Origin: Paenibacillus melissococcoides
Lineage (GTDB): Bacteria; Bacillota; Bacilli; Paenibacillales; Paenibacillaceae
Reading direction: 5' to 3'
Assembly: GCA_944800085.1 (NCBI GenBank)
Contig: CALYLO010000004.1
Coordinates: forward strand, 372,001 to 436,000
Length of the DNA: 64,000 nt
Shown: positions 33,264 through 43,435 of the stretch, piece after piece
How the letters are laid out: every line of letters starts with the position of its first letter
Position numbering within the stretch: position 1 is the first letter of the stretch
The notes under the pieces: model-generated
Database searches by the model: none
What the model saw: only the letters and a program-made list of their open reading frames with translations
What the model was told of the DNA's origin: nothing
Position numbers and translations under genes: made by a program

Positions 33264-33310
33264 AGCAGGATCGCCCCCTTAAAAAGGGAGCGATCCTGCT
33301 TCCTTTCTTG
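33264..33310 (+). terminator. Strong terminator after the secreted-protein gene
   Basis: AGCAGGATCGC and GCGATCCTGCT pair, continued by CCCTT/AAGGG, with TTCCTTTCTT after it. Confidence 0.85.
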
Positions 33311-33814
33311 CTTAGAATGAGCTAAGGAATATACGGTATCCAGATGTGACACGGGACGGAATGCTCGAATTCACCAGCACCGATTTCAAGTTTTGAGATG
33401 AGAATAGTAGTGAATGAGAGTAGGCCGAAGCGTCAAATTAGAGGAGCTTGGGCCCTATGTATGCACGTCATTACTTAAAAAATACCGTCATTTCTAATTC
33501 AATCGTTTGAACAAACAAAATCATCCTTCAATCTATTCTTAGCCAAGACGAGGCAAATGCTAGTCTCAAAGTGTTTGGGATATGAAGATTAAGCGCGTAA
33601 ATTTTGTTCAAGGTGTTATGTGTCACTTCGGTAAGTAATACCGTTCCACGAGCGTCATCACGTGGGATGTTTTGTTGGGAGATGAAGAGAGATTCGGGTT
33701 GCAACGGATCTATCTCAACTTCTTCTAGCCAAAACATGTTTCGTTTTGTTATATAATTTAGTGAATCAAATAGGCGTGTTCATGAAGAATAATGTAAAGA
33801 GGAGGCGGAACAGC
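33311..33814. other. Intergenic region, no supported gene
   Basis: AT-rich. A 69-codon minus frame (33528-33737) has protein-like composition but no ribosome site. The right end should hold the promoter of the 75-aa membrane protein gene. Confidence 0.4.
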
Positions 33815-34042
33815 ATGAAATATTCAACTACGGGATTACTTTTGTTTCTATGCAGCGTTTTTCTGTTTACTCTGGAAAGGATAGCCGCTAAAATCGCAGC
33901 ATCTCTCGCTGTGATAGGACAAGCTAATGGTTATGATACTACTCCAACTTACCCTAGCATTACCGATAATAAGCTGGTCCTTGTTTCATTAATACTTTCA
34001 ATCATCTTTTTTGCTTTATCATTTAAGGAAAGAAACACCTGA
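33815..34042 (+). CDS. Small membrane protein, 75 aa, unrecognised
   Basis: ATG 33815 with GAGGAGG upstream. The protein has two hydrophobic segments (about residues 6-22, TGLLLFLCSVFLFT, and 53-70, LVLVSLILSIIFFALSF) joined by a polar loop with PTYPSITD, and a charged KERNT end. Both ends are probably cytoplasmic. I recognise no family. It lies alone between IS remnants, so it may be accessory. Confidence 0.6.
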   Translation: MKYSTTGLLLFLCSVFLFTLERIAAKIAASLAVIGQANGYDTTPTYPSITDNKLVLVSLILSIIFFALSFKERNT

Positions 34043-34145
34043 AGTTCGTGGCAATGCGAACAATGAAGAAATCTCTTTTGGCTCTAATTATGTAGATTCG
34101 GGAAATGCCTTCGTTTTGACAACCGCAATTGCCTCTGTCAATTGT

Positions 34146-35587
34146 CTGTGAAAATGTCACTTTAACTGTGCTATGAAAATGTCACTTGTGTGATCAGAGG
34201 TCAGCCTTACCAGGTGACCTCTGCATAGCTATTATGTTGTGAATACATTGCATCTTGGAACGCACTGTTTTTTGTGGTACGCTTACTTTTAGTTGTATCA
34301 TACGTGGTTTTCCACGGATATTCTGGGCGGGTTTGCGTGGCGACGCAGAACTCGCCTTTTTTGATCCAGATGTTTTGCGCTGTGGCTTCTGCGTTTCTTT
34401 CCGTGCCCAGGGCTGGCCTTGGTCCACAATAATACGTCCCCTGTTAACGTCTCCCGCACTTCAACCGTCGTTTTTGCATCTAGACGAAGGGAAGCAGGCT
34501 GGGCAAGGGTATAGCACTTTCCGTTGTACGAGAGGGTGTTTCCGGTCCCGAGTTGCCGATAATGGCGAAGCGTGAACACATGATTTAAATCGATAGATGG
34601 ATCAAGTTTCAGGTAAGCCGAATCGGTCATTTTAGGCTCTATAGCAAATTTGTGATTGTGCTTCTGCAATAGGCTAGGCAGAGCCGCGTTCGCCTCTTCC
34701 AGCGTCTTGATGCCAAGAAGCCGCAGTTCGATCACCAAGCGATCCTGGAACGTTTGCCAGAGACGTTCCACCCGTCCCTTGGCTTGTGGTGTAATTGCCT
34801 TGATGTGCTCAATATGCAAGTCAGCCATCGCTTTGCCGAAGTGGGAGAGCGGTTTGGTCTCCCCAGCGAGCTCTTGCTCTAGCGTCAATTTTTCGTTAGG
34901 CGACCGGAAAATTGTGTGCTGATCACTGTAGAGCCCGAGTGGAATGCCGTACTTCTCTATACCTTGCTGCATGACGAAGGAATAGGCTTCTCTGCATTCG
35001 GTTGGGCGAAAGACGGCACCGACAACCGTACCTGTTGCATCGTCAATAGCAGCATGCAGCGTAAAGGACGAAGCCCGATCCTCCAACCAGGCATACGAAG
35101 TTGCGTCAATCTGCCACAGCATGCCTGCTTGCGGTTTACGTTCTCGTGGCTGATGGGCTTTACTGCGGCGCCGTTGCTTGGCCTGCTTAAGCCCGCTAGC
35201 TAGAAGGATGCGTCTTTCGCTGGAAGCGCTCAGTGTCAACGATTCATGCTCCTGCAGAAGCTCTGCGAAGTGTCAGCAATTGCTCCCGTAATACTTGGCT
35301 GTGTGCAGCTCAACGATTCGTGCCTTCACTTCATTGGGTAGGGCGTGGCGTGGCCGTTTTCCCCGATTCTTGTGTATAAGTTCTTGTGCTCCTTTTCCGG
35401 ATTGGTATTTCTTTTCAGCCGAATGACTTGGCGTTCTGATAACCCCAACGCTGCCGCTCCCTCTTTGTTCGTCATCCGTCCATCTATGATTATCTCCACA
35501 ACGAGTACCTTTTTCATTTCTGCTTCGTCAATATCATTATCCATAGTGACATTATCTCAGAACAGTTATAGGGTGACATTATCACAG
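34146..35587 (-). mobile_element. IS1202-like (ISNCY) element, degenerate
   Basis: The outer ends CTGTGAAAATGTCAC (left) and the complement of CTGTGATAATGTCAC (right) form inverted repeats, each followed inside by a second related GTCAC-containing copy. They enclose a broken transposase gene. No clear target duplication is seen. Confidence 0.7.
34207..35544 (-). pseudogene. IS1202-like transposase, broken
   Basis: The N-terminal helix-turn-helix (MTNKEGAAALGLSERQVIRL) lies at 35544-35326. Reading on in another frame gives ALPNEVKARIVELHTAKYYG and then an in-frame TGA near 35265. The catalytic core (LWQIDATSYAWLEDRAS, then GLYSDQHTIF and KAITPQAKGRVERLWQTFQD) is intact at 35239-34400. The C-terminus (YPWKTTYDTTKSKRTTKNSA) lies in a third frame and ends at 34207. 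At least two frameshifts and one stop make it inactive. Confidence 0.8.
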
Positions 35588-35659
35588 AAGAACAACTAAC
35601 TCCGCGAATTAGACTTGCAAAACAGCGGCGAGTTGACTATAATACTTGAAATGTAACGC

Positions 35660-35689
35660 GTTGACTATAGTCAACAGCATTGTTTTAAT
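35660..35689 (+). promoter_or_regulatory. pheST promoter with palindrome
   Basis: TTGACT (35661-35666), a 17-base spacer and TTTAAT (35684-35689) precede the T-box by about 24 bases. GTTGACTATAGTCAAC (35660-35675) is a perfect 16-bp palindrome over the -35. Confidence 0.55.
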
Positions 35690-35712
35690 CTAACGCATAC
35701 GTATCCATGCAA

Positions 35713-35985
35713 CTGCCAAGATGGAGACAAGTACGCAGCACCGCTTCCCAGGGAGGATGCGCCAGCGATTGAGAGCGCTTCTGAAGACATGGACTGCCGA
35801 AATTCACTCCGGAGCAGGGCCTTGAACGGCAGGCACCGCCTGTGCCAGTAGGGGCTCCCGGCGAACGACCCGTTATCGTCGTATCAAGTGAGACAGCCCG
35901 CGGCCCCGGCCATGCCGGAGCGCGTGATGTCTAATAAGGGTGGTACCACGGCCTTCTCGTCCCTTGAGACAGAGAAGGCTTTTTT
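35713..35985 (+). ncRNA. T-box riboswitch (tRNA-Phe type) of pheST
   Basis: The leader has the T-box sequence AAGGGTGGTACCACGG at 35936-35951, and directly after it the terminator GCCTTCTC/GAGAAGGC plus TTTTTT (35951-35985). These two would be mutually exclusive with the antiterminator. A TTC codon at 35803-35805, in the expected place on the 3' side of stem I, fits a Phe specifier. Uncharged tRNA-Phe should pair with specifier and bulge and allow read-through into pheST. Confidence 0.92.
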
Positions 35986-36031
35986 GTTTTTAATATGGAT
36001 TTGTGCTGAAAATGAAAGGGAGGTTGACACC

Positions 36032-37066
36032 ATGAAAGAGCGTTTGCAGGCGTTGCGCGCCGAAGCGCTGGAGAAGCTGCAGCAAGTAAAGGATGCGAAC
36101 AATTTGAACGAGCTGCGCGTCAAATTTCTTGGCAAAAAAGGGGCGCTTACTGAAATATTGCGCGGCATGGGCGGTCTGAGCGCGGAAGAGCGTCCGCTCA
36201 TCGGCCAGGTGGCGAACGAGGTGCGCGGAGCCATCGAGCAATTCATCGAAGAGAAGCAGGCGGAATTCCAGCGCGAGGAGACGGAACGGCGTCTTCAGGC
36301 GGAGACGATTGACGTGACGCTGCCGGGACGTCCGATGACGCAGGGAGCGATTCACCCGCTGCAAAAGGTCATTCAGGAGATTGAAGACATTTTCATCGGC
36401 ATGGGTTATACGGTAGCGGAAGGACCGGAGGTCGAGCATGATTACTATAACTTCGAGGCGCTGAACCTGCCGAAGGATCATCCGGCCCGCGATATGCAGG
36501 ATTCCTTCTACATTACGGAGGAGCTGCTGATGCGGACGCAGACGTCGCCGGTTCAGGTGCGCACGATGGAGAAGATGAAGGGCGAGGTGCCGGTCAAAAT
36601 CATTTGCCCGGGCCGGGTATACCGCCGCGATGATGACGATGCGACGCATTCGTTCATGTTCCATCAGATCGAGGGTCTTGTGATCGGCGAAAATATCCGA
36701 ATGAGCGATCTGAAGGGCACGCTTCTTCAGTTCTCGCGCGAAATGTTCGGCCCGCATATGCAGATCCGGCTCCGTCCGAGCTTCTTCCCGTTCACCGAGC
36801 CAAGCACGGAGGTCGATGTCACCTGCGTGAAATGCGGCGGCAGCGGCTGCCGAATCTGCAAGCAGACCGGCTGGATCGAGATTTTGGGAGCGGGTATGGT
36901 TCATCCGCGCGTGTTGGAGATGAGCGGGTACGATCCGGAGAAGTATACCGGATTCGCTTTCGGCATGGGCGTGGAACGGATTGCGATGCTCAAGTACGGA
37001 GTGGATGATATCCGCCATTTCTATACGAACGACCTGCGGTTTTTGCAGCAATTTGCTCGCATGTAA
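36032..37066 (+). CDS. pheS: Phenylalanyl-tRNA synthetase alpha subunit
   Basis: A 344-residue class II synthetase subunit from ATG 36032 (AAGGGAGG upstream). It begins with a coiled-coil tRNA-binding arm (residues 1-85). Motif 2 reads [20 protein letters not shown] and motif 3 [14 protein letters not shown]. It pairs with PheT as alpha2-beta2 to charge tRNA-Phe. It lies right behind the T-box. Confidence 0.98.
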   Translation: MKERLQALRAEALEKLQQVKDANNLNELRVKFLGKKGALTEILRGMGGLSAEERPLIGQVANEVRGAIEQFIEEKQAEFQREETERRLQAETIDVTLPGRPMTQGAIHPLQKVIQEIEDIFIGMGYTVAEGPEVEHDYYNFEALNLPKDHPARDMQDSFYITEELLMRTQTSPVQVRTMEKMKGEVPVKIICPGRVYRRDDDDATHSFMFHQIEGLVIGENIRMSDLKGTLLQFSREMFGPHMQIRLRPSFFPFTEPSTEVDVTCVKCGGSGCRICKQTGWIEILGAGMVHPRVLEMSGYDPEKYTGFAFGMGVERIAMLKYGVDDIRHFYTNDLRFLQQFARM

Positions 37067-37108
37067 GCCGGAAGGGATTACTTCTCACAGGAAAGGAAGA
37101 GAACGGCC

Positions 37109-39550
37109 ATGAACGTATCCTACCAATGGTTATCGGAATATATCGATGTGACCGGCGTGACCGCCGAGGAATTGGCGGCGCGGATGACGCAAGCCGGCAT
37201 CGAGATTGATGTCATCGAAAATCGCAACAAAGGAGTAAGCGGCGTCGTTGTCGGTTACGTCCAGTCCAAGGAAAAGCATCCGGACGCGGACAAGCTGAAC
37301 GTGTGCCAGGTGGATGCCGGAACAGGCGAAGTGCTGCAGATCGTCTGCGGAGCCAAAAATGTGGACGCCGGCCAAAAGGTTCCCGTCGCGCTGATCGGGA
37401 CGGTCATGCCGGGCGGCATGAAAATCAAGAAGGCGAAGCTGCGCGGCGTCGAGTCGGAAGGCATGATCTGCTCGGCAAAAGAACTCGGCATGAACGACAA
37501 GCTGCTGCCGAAGGAAATGCAGGAAGGGATTCTCGTGCTTCCGGAGAGCACCGAAGTCGGAACGCCTATCGCGGATGTGCTCGGTCTGAACGACCATGTG
37601 TTGGAGCTGGATCTGACGCCGAACCGCTCGGACTGCCTGAGCATGCTGGGCGTGGCGTATGAGACGTCCGCCCTGCTCGAGCGCCCGCTACGCTTGCCGG
37701 ATACGCAGGTGGTAGAGGATGCTTCCAAGCCGGCATCGGATGCGATCCGCGTCAGCATCAGCGCAGCGGACGGCTGCACTCATTATGCGGCCCGCTATAT
37801 CCGCAATGTGGCGATTCAGCCATCCCCGCTGTGGCTGCAGAACCGGCTGTTGGCGGCGGGCGTGCGCCCGATCAACAATATCGTGGACGTGACGAATTTC
37901 GTCATGCTGGAATACGGGCAGCCTTTGCATGCGTTCGATGCCGACCAATTGAACGAAGGCACGATCGACGTCCGCTACGCGCGCGAAGGCGAGACCCTCG
38001 TGACGCTGGACGGGCAAGAGCGGAAGCTGGAGCCGCATATGCTCCTCATTACGGACGGATCGAAGCCGATCGGGCTCGCGGGCGTGATGGGCGGCGAAAA
38101 TTCGGAGGTAACGGAGCGGACGGTCAACATTTTGCTGGAATCCGCCCATTTCGCGGGGAGCGTCGTGCGCAGAACGTCACGTCAGCTCGGACTTCGCTCC
38201 GAAGCGTCGCTCCGCTTCGAGAAGGAAGCGAACCCGGAAGCGGTCATCCCGGCCTTGAACCGCGCGGCCGAATTGATTCGCCAATTGGCGAACGGCACGG
38301 TCTCCGCAGGCATCGTCGAAGAGATGAAGCAGCGTCATGAGCGCCCTGTCGTCACGCTTACGCTGGACAAGACGAATCGCCTGCTTGGCACCTCGCTCCA
38401 GCCGCAGGAAGTGAAGGCGATTCTCGACCGGCTCGGCCTCGAATCGGAACCGTCCGGGGACGCATTCCAGGTGACGGTACCGGGCCGGCGCGGCGATATT
38501 ACGCGCGAAGTCGATTTGATTGAAGAGATTGCCCGCATTTACGGCTATAACCGGATTCCGACGACGGCAATCGAAGGCGTGACGACGCCGGGCCATCTGA
38601 CGAAGCCGCAGCGGATCCGCCGCGCTATCCGCCAACTGCTGACGGACAACGGTCTGCATGAGACCGTCACGTACTCGTTCACGCATCCGGCGGAAGCGAA
38701 GCTGTTCCCAGCGGTGGCGGCGGATGCCGTTCCGGTCAAGCTGCTGATGCCGATGAGCGAGGAACGCAGCGTGCTCCGCACGAGCCTGCTGCCGAGCATG
38801 CTCGATGTCGCGGCGTACAACCGGAACCGCAAATCGGACAACATTCAGATTTTCGAATTGGGCAGCTTGTACATGACGCCGCAGGAAACGCTGACGGAGA
38901 TTCCTCAGGAGGAGCCGGTGCTTGGCCTGCTGTTGGCGGGCGCGCGCCGGGCGCCGCAATGGAATATCGCGGCGGAAGCGGTCGATTTCTATGATGTGAA
39001 GGGGATTGTCGACAGCTTGGCGGCGCATTTCGGCCTCGAGGGACAGATCCGCTATGAGGCGAACCGCCCGCAAGGCTTGCACCCGGGCCGATCGGCGACG
39101 ATGTATCTCCAGGCGAACGGGGAAGAGCAGCGGCTCGGCATCATCGGCCAATTGCATCCGGAGGTACAGCGGGATAAAGATCTGGGCGACACCTATGTCG
39201 CGGAAATTCATCTGAAGCCGTTGATTGAAGCGGCTTCGGCCGATATCGTCTACAAGACGCTTCCTCGCTTCCCGGCTGTCGATCGCGACATCGCGGTCGT
39301 CGTCGATCGCGGCACGGCGGTCGGCGAGCTCGTGCAGACGGCGAAGGACGCGGCGGGAGAATATCTCGAATCGGTCCGCGTATTCGATGTCTATACCGGG
39401 GATCGGATTGCGGCGGACAAGAAGAGCGTAGCGATCTCGTTCACGTACCGCCATCCGGAACGGACATTCACCGACGAAGAGATTACGGAGATTCACGGAC
39501 GTGTCATATCCGCGCTGGAAGCCGGCTTCGAGGCGGAGCTCCGCAAATAG
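37109..39550 (+). CDS. pheT: Phenylalanyl-tRNA synthetase beta subunit
   Basis: An 813-residue subunit, normal length. An OB-fold EMAP-like tRNA-binding domain (about residues 40-150, KHPDADKLNVCQVDAG) is followed by B3/B4 editing and B5 domains (IARIYGYNRIPTT near 475), then a C-terminal FDX-ACB anticodon-binding domain (LPRFPAVDRDIAVVVDRGT). GGAAAGGAAGAG precedes ATG 37109, 42 bases after pheS. Cotranscribed with pheS. Confidence 0.98.
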   Translation: MNVSYQWLSEYIDVTGVTAEELAARMTQAGIEIDVIENRNKGVSGVVVGYVQSKEKHPDADKLNVCQVDAGTGEVLQIVCGAKNVDAGQKVPVALIGTVMPGGMKIKKAKLRGVESEGMICSAKELGMNDKLLPKEMQEGILVLPESTEVGTPIADVLGLNDHVLELDLTPNRSDCLSMLGVAYETSALLERPLRLPDTQVVEDASKPASDAIRVSISAADGCTHYAARYIRNVAIQPSPLWLQNRLLAAGVRPINNIVDVTNFVMLEYGQPLHAFDADQLNEGTIDVRYAREGETLVTLDGQERKLEPHMLLITDGSKPIGLAGVMGGENSEVTERTVNILLESAHFAGSVVRRTSRQLGLRSEASLRFEKEANPEAVIPALNRAAELIRQLANGTVSAGIVEEMKQRHERPVVTLTLDKTNRLLGTSLQPQEVKAILDRLGLESEPSGDAFQVTVPGRRGDITREVDLIEEIARIYGYNRIPTTAIEGVTTPGHLTKPQRIRRAIRQLLTDNGLHETVTYSFTHPAEAKLFPAVAADAVPVKLLMPMSEERSVLRTSLLPSMLDVAAYNRNRKSDNIQIFELGSLYMTPQETLTEIPQEEPVLGLLLAGARRAPQWNIAAEAVDFYDVKGIVDSLAAHFGLEGQIRYEANRPQGLHPGRSATMYLQANGEEQRLGIIGQLHPEVQRDKDLGDTYVAEIHLKPLIEAASADIVYKTLPRFPAVDRDIAVVVDRGTAVGELVQTAKDAAGEYLESVRVFDVYTGDRIAADKKSVAISFTYRHPERTFTDEEITEIHGRVISALEAGFEAELRK

Positions 39551-39564
39551 AATGACATGAAGGA

Positions 39565-39615
39565 AGCGGATTGCCGTCCCTCTGACCTAATGGGGGAGCG
39601 GGCAGTCCGCTTTTC
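39565..39615 (+). terminator. Terminator of pheST
   Basis: AGCGGATTGCC pairs with GGCAGTCCGCT (11 bp, one G-T pair), then TTTTCT. Confidence 0.8.
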
Positions 39616-39836
39616 TATCATCATCTTGCAGCAACGCTTTCCTCTTGCTGAGAGGCCGAATCGTTAATGCCTGCTTCGAGGCTCTTTTTTCGCAAGGAAA
39701 ACAAGACATTTCTGTGGAGACCGAGAAGGAAATGATGCTTGTCACGCCGAACCTAATAGGGTAGGAAGTATAGATATTGTCAGCGCTTGGCAGCATCAGG
39801 AAGCCAGGGCGACATGATGGCAAGGAGGACGCTAGA

Positions 39837-42659
39837 ATGACCACTCCGGACAATAAGCATCGGGTTACGGTTGACATATATGGAACGCAGTATAAATTGG
39901 TAGGAACGACGAGCAAGGAATACATGAGAAACATCGCCGCTATGGTAGACGAACGCATGCGCACCATCTCGGACGTCAATTCCCGATTGGACACGACGCG
40001 CATCGCCGTCCTTGCGGCCGTGCATATTGCGGAAGAAGTGCAGAAAATACAGGATGACCATGCGCGGATCAGCCAATCTCTGCAGGAGCAGGAACAGGCC
40101 GGCCTGGAGCTGACCCGGGAGCTGGAACGGGTGAAGTCGCAATCGGTACGGGCGCTGGAGGATCTTCGGAAGGAGACGGGAGCGCAGATTAAGGAGCTCC
40201 AGCAGGCGTTGACGGCGGAGAAGGAGAACGCCGAGAAGCAAACGGCGGGTCTGCGCGCGGAGACGGCCAAGCTGAAGGAGTCGAATCAGCAGCTATCGGA
40301 GCAGAAGAAGCAGGCCGATGAACGCCTTCAGAAGCTGAGCCAGCAGTTGAAGGAAGCGGAACGCAGCTTGCAGTCCGCGGCGGCCCGCGAGCAAGAGACC
40401 AAGCGCAAGCTGCAGGAGCTGGAAGGCAAGTGGAAGCAGGCGGTGGCGGAGAAGGAGCAAGCCGCCGCGAAGCACGAACAGCAGATGAAGCAGAAGCTGT
40501 CCGAACAGGAGCGGAGCTGGAGCGAGAAGCTGGCCGCTCAGGCGAAGAGCTGGCAGGCCAAGCTGGAAGCCGGCGAGCAAGCGTGGAGCGGGAAGCTGGC
40601 TGCCCGGGAGGCGGAATGGAAAGAGAAGATCGCGGCGGCAGAGCAGTTGGCCGAGGAGACAGCGACGATCTGGGAGGAACAGCTTGCCGAGCAGACCGCC
40701 GCTTGGGAAGGCCAGTTGGCGGCGCAGGCAGCGGAAGCGGAAGAACGGGCGCGCCAGCTGGAAGAGCAGGCAAGGCAGCAGCTCGCCGAACAGGCGCGGC
40801 TGCATGATGAAGAATTGAACCGTCGCTTGAGCGAGCTGACGGAGCAATATGAGGCTGCCCAAGAGGACGTGCGTCAGGAGGCCGTAGTCGAGCGGCAGCA
40901 GCTCGAACGCAGCTTCCATGAACGGATGGAAAAGCTGAAGGAGCAGCAGCAGGAACAGTTGGCCGCACTTAAGTCGGCGCATGCGCTCCAACTGAAGCAA
41001 GCCGAGGAGAAGCTGGAGGCGGAGCGAGAAGCTTGGGCCGCGGAGCACGCCACCTCGCTGGAGCAGGCGAAGCGCGAAGCGGAGGAACAGGCGGCCGCCG
41101 AATTGGAGAAGCTCCACGCCGAGATCGACCGTCTGCAGGCTGCGCATGAGGCCGAGCGCGAGCAATGGCTTGAAGCGCATCAAGAGGAGCTGGAGCAGAG
41201 CAGCGGCGAATGGCAGAACAAGCTGACTCGTCTTCAAGCGGCTCATGCGGAGGAACTGGAGAAGGTGTATAATCGCCATGCCGAAGATGTGGACGCGATG
41301 ACAAGCCTGCAGCTCGAAGCGGAGGAAAAGCATGCGCAGGCGCTGTCCGAGGAGAGAGCGCTGCGCGAGGCGGCGGAAGCGAAGGCGGCCGAAGCCGCGG
41401 AGGAGCATGCGCAGGCGCTGTCCGAGGAGAGAGCGCTGCGCGAGGCGGCGGAAGCGAAGGCGGCCGAGGCCGCGAAGGAGCATGCGGAAGCATTGGCCGG
41501 GGAGCAGGCGCTTCGCGAGGAAGCGGATGCGAAGCTGGCGCAAGCGGCGGCACGCATCCAGCAGCTGGAGGGCCGCCTGAGCCGGGCGGAAGAGCTGGAT
41601 CGGGCCCGCCAGGTGGAGATGGAGCGCCTGATGCGGGTTCGGGACGAGGCCCATGCGAATGCGGCCGAGCTGCAGCAGTCGCTCTCCGACGCGATGGAGA
41701 TGCTGCAGCAGGCGGAAGATCGCGAACGCGAACTGCTGGAGCATGCGGAGGAGCGCGAAGCGCAGATCGAAGCGTGGCGGAAGCAGGCGGCCGAAGAGCG
41801 GGAAACGGAGCTCGCGAGCTGCAAGCGGGGGCTGGAGGAGCAGTTCGAGGCCGAGCGGGACGCGTGGCGCGCGCAGAGCGAGCAGGCTATCGCCGCCTTG
41901 CGGGAGCAGCATGAAGCGGAGCGCAGCGCATGGCGCGCGAAGGAAGCGCAGGAGCAGCAGACCTATGATGAGCTGATCGCCGAGCTGGAGGAGAAGAACC
42001 GGCAGCTTGAAGCGGAGGCGCTCACTTGGAAGGCGGCTGCCGAGACCGTGCAGGAAGCGCAGCAGGAGGCTGCCGCAGCGGTCGAGACGGCCCGGCGCGA
42101 GCTGTTGGAAGCGCGCGAGCAGACCGCCCGGCGGGAAGAGGAATGCAGCCGTCTGGAGGCGGAATGGCAGGACAAGCTGCAAGCCCGCGAAGCTCACTGG
42201 CAGGAGCTGGAGCAGAAGTGGGAGCAGCGCGAGCGGCAGTGGCAGGAGCATTTCGAGCAATTCCAGGCCCGGGAGCAAGAATGGAAGCGGACCGAAGCCG
42301 CTTGGCAGGCTCAGGCCGACGAGCGGGCGGAGCAGGAGCAGGATTGGTCCTTGGCGTTCAAGGCCTGGAACGAAGAACGGGATGAATTGCAGCGGCGGCT
42401 GAGGGAAGCGGAAGCCGAGCTGCGCAGCCTGCAGGCTGCCGAGCAGAGCGGCCAGGAGCAGCTTGAGGAGCTGAAGCAGATTCAGGAGCGATTCGAAGTT
42501 CTGTCCCATCAATTCCGGCTGTCGCAGGTGGAACGCGATATGGAGCGGCAGCAGGCCAAGGAGACGGAGGAGGCTTATCTTCAACTGAAGGACGAATATC
42601 AGAAGCTCCAGAGCGAGTTCAATGAATGGCTGGAATTGATAGAGCAGGACGTTAACTAA
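39837..42659 (+). CDS. zapA: ZapA domain fused to a very long coiled coil
   Basis: ATG 39837 follows AAGGAGG. The first 100 or so residues are a standard ZapA (RVTVDIYGTQYKLVGTTSKE, then RLDTTRIAVLAAVHIAEEVQ), which binds and bundles FtsZ; ordinary ZapA ends there. This protein runs on to 940 residues, almost all an uninterrupted Glu/Ala/Gln/Arg-rich coiled coil with periodic Trp (EERSW, EQAW, EREAWAAEH). It has a near-perfect 25-residue repeat at about 499-573. The place between pheT and cvpA is the normal zapA locus. A function beyond FtsZ bundling is open. Confidence 0.9.
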   Translation: MTTPDNKHRVTVDIYGTQYKLVGTTSKEYMRNIAAMVDERMRTISDVNSRLDTTRIAVLAAVHIAEEVQKIQDDHARISQSLQEQEQAGLELTRELERVKSQSVRALEDLRKETGAQIKELQQALTAEKENAEKQTAGLRAETAKLKESNQQLSEQKKQADERLQKLSQQLKEAERSLQSAAAREQETKRKLQELEGKWKQAVAEKEQAAAKHEQQMKQKLSEQERSWSEKLAAQAKSWQAKLEAGEQAWSGKLAAREAEWKEKIAAAEQLAEETATIWEEQLAEQTAAWEGQLAAQAAEAEERARQLEEQARQQLAEQARLHDEELNRRLSELTEQYEAAQEDVRQEAVVERQQLERSFHERMEKLKEQQQEQLAALKSAHALQLKQAEEKLEAEREAWAAEHATSLEQAKREAEEQAAAELEKLHAEIDRLQAAHEAEREQWLEAHQEELEQSSGEWQNKLTRLQAAHAEELEKVYNRHAEDVDAMTSLQLEAEEKHAQALSEERALREAAEAKAAEAAEEHAQALSEERALREAAEAKAAEAAKEHAEALAGEQALREEADAKLAQAAARIQQLEGRLSRAEELDRARQVEMERLMRVRDEAHANAAELQQSLSDAMEMLQQAEDRERELLEHAEEREAQIEAWRKQAAEERETELASCKRGLEEQFEAERDAWRAQSEQAIAALREQHEAERSAWRAKEAQEQQTYDELIAELEEKNRQLEAEALTWKAAAETVQEAQQEAAAAVETARRELLEAREQTARREEECSRLEAEWQDKLQAREAHWQELEQKWEQRERQWQEHFEQFQAREQEWKRTEAAWQAQADERAEQEQDWSLAFKAWNEERDELQRRLREAEAELRSLQAAEQSGQEQLEELKQIQERFEVLSHQFRLSQVERDMERQQAKETEEAYLQLKDEYQKLQSEFNEWLELIEQDVN
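41331..41555 (+). repeat. 75-bp tandem repeat in the zapA coiled coil
   Basis: Units at 41331-41405 and 41406-41480 are nearly identical (two differences seen near the unit end). A third, diverged copy follows to about 41555. Each codes for 25 residues containing ALSEERALREAAEAKAAEAA. This points to recent expansion of the coil. Confidence 0.85.
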
Positions 42660-42713
42660 TCGTGATGTTCAAAAAGCGGCCTTTTTGAGCACATTCGGAT
42701 AAAGGAAGCAAAT

Positions 42714-43325
42714 ATGGATATAGACATCTTGGAATTTTTGCATAGACTGTGGGGCGATATCGCGAATGCTTTCGCCGCCTGGAACGGGCTGGATTATGTG
42801 CTCGCGGCGGCAGCAGCGGCATCGGTAGCATGGGGGGCATGGCGGGGCATGAAATCCCAGCTTTTGTCCCTCATTGGATGTATCGTGTCGTTCATTGTCG
42901 CTTCGCGGTATTACGAAGATTTCGTCCCTTGGGTGCGCCGGCGGGTGTTTACTCCCGATTCCGGAAGCGGCACAGGAACAGGCGGGACAGCATCGTCCCT
43001 ATCCCCGGCCTTGTTGGACACGGTGCATGCGGTGATCGCGTTCATTCTGCTCTTTACCTTCGCGATGGCGGGGCTGTGGCTCATCCGGTTCGCGATTCAG
43101 AAGCTGACCGCGGTGAAACCGGTGCGCGCCGTGGATCGGCTGGTCGGCGCCTTGTTGGGATTGGTGCAATTCGCTTTTCTCTGGTGCATCTTGTACGTGA
43201 TGCTCCGGGCTTGGCCGGCCGGCGCGATTCGCGATTGGGCGGCAGCATCCGTCTGGATGGAATGGACCGGGGCATGGATACCGGATGCGATGGCGCAGGC
43301 AGTCACCTGGGCGCAATGGCTGTAA
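42714..43325 (+). CDS. cvpA: CvpA-family membrane protein
   Basis: A 203-residue protein with four hydrophobic segments (about 28-42, 48-64, 102-122, 142-160), WGAWRGMKSQLLSLIGCIVSF near the N-terminus and AVDRLVGALLGLVQFAFLW in the second half, as in CvpA proteins (yshB in B. subtilis). It lies 54 bases after zapA, as in Bacillus. The family was named for colicin V production; in Firmicutes its role is not settled. The polX gene that follows in Bacillus is absent here. Confidence 0.88.
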   Translation: MDIDILEFLHRLWGDIANAFAAWNGLDYVLAAAAAASVAWGAWRGMKSQLLSLIGCIVSFIVASRYYEDFVPWVRRRVFTPDSGSGTGTGGTASSLSPALLDTVHAVIAFILLFTFAMAGLWLIRFAIQKLTAVKPVRAVDRLVGALLGLVQFAFLWCILYVMLRAWPAGAIRDWAAASVWMEWTGAWIPDAMAQAVTWAQWL

Positions 43326-43376
43326 TTGGGCACAGTGCATCCGTCTCTGATCGAACCGAGCGCGCCGCATGCAAAA

Positions 43377-43408
43377 GCCGCCGTCTCCCCGAAGGGCAGG
43401 ACGGCGGC
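43377..43408. terminator. Bidirectional terminator between cvpA and the cupredoxin gene
   Basis: GCCGCCGTC/GACGGCGGC, a perfect 9-bp stem with a 14-base loop, between two convergent genes. Confidence 0.65.
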
Positions 43409-43435
43409 CTCTGTCTGCCTGGCGCGGCCGGTGCG

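Noticed and set aside
33528..33737. 69-codon minus frame (MFWLEEVEIDPLQPESLF...)
   Set aside because: Protein-like composition but no ribosome site, no family recognised and no neighbours to support it.
41331..41555. CRISPR-like array
   Set aside because: The direct repeats are 75 bp, abut without spacers and lie in frame within a coding region.
40189..42584. Long open frames on the minus strand across the zapA coil (up to 763 codons)
   Set aside because: They mirror the GC-rich, repetitive coil and give Leu/Arg-rich, non-protein-like translations without ribosome sites.
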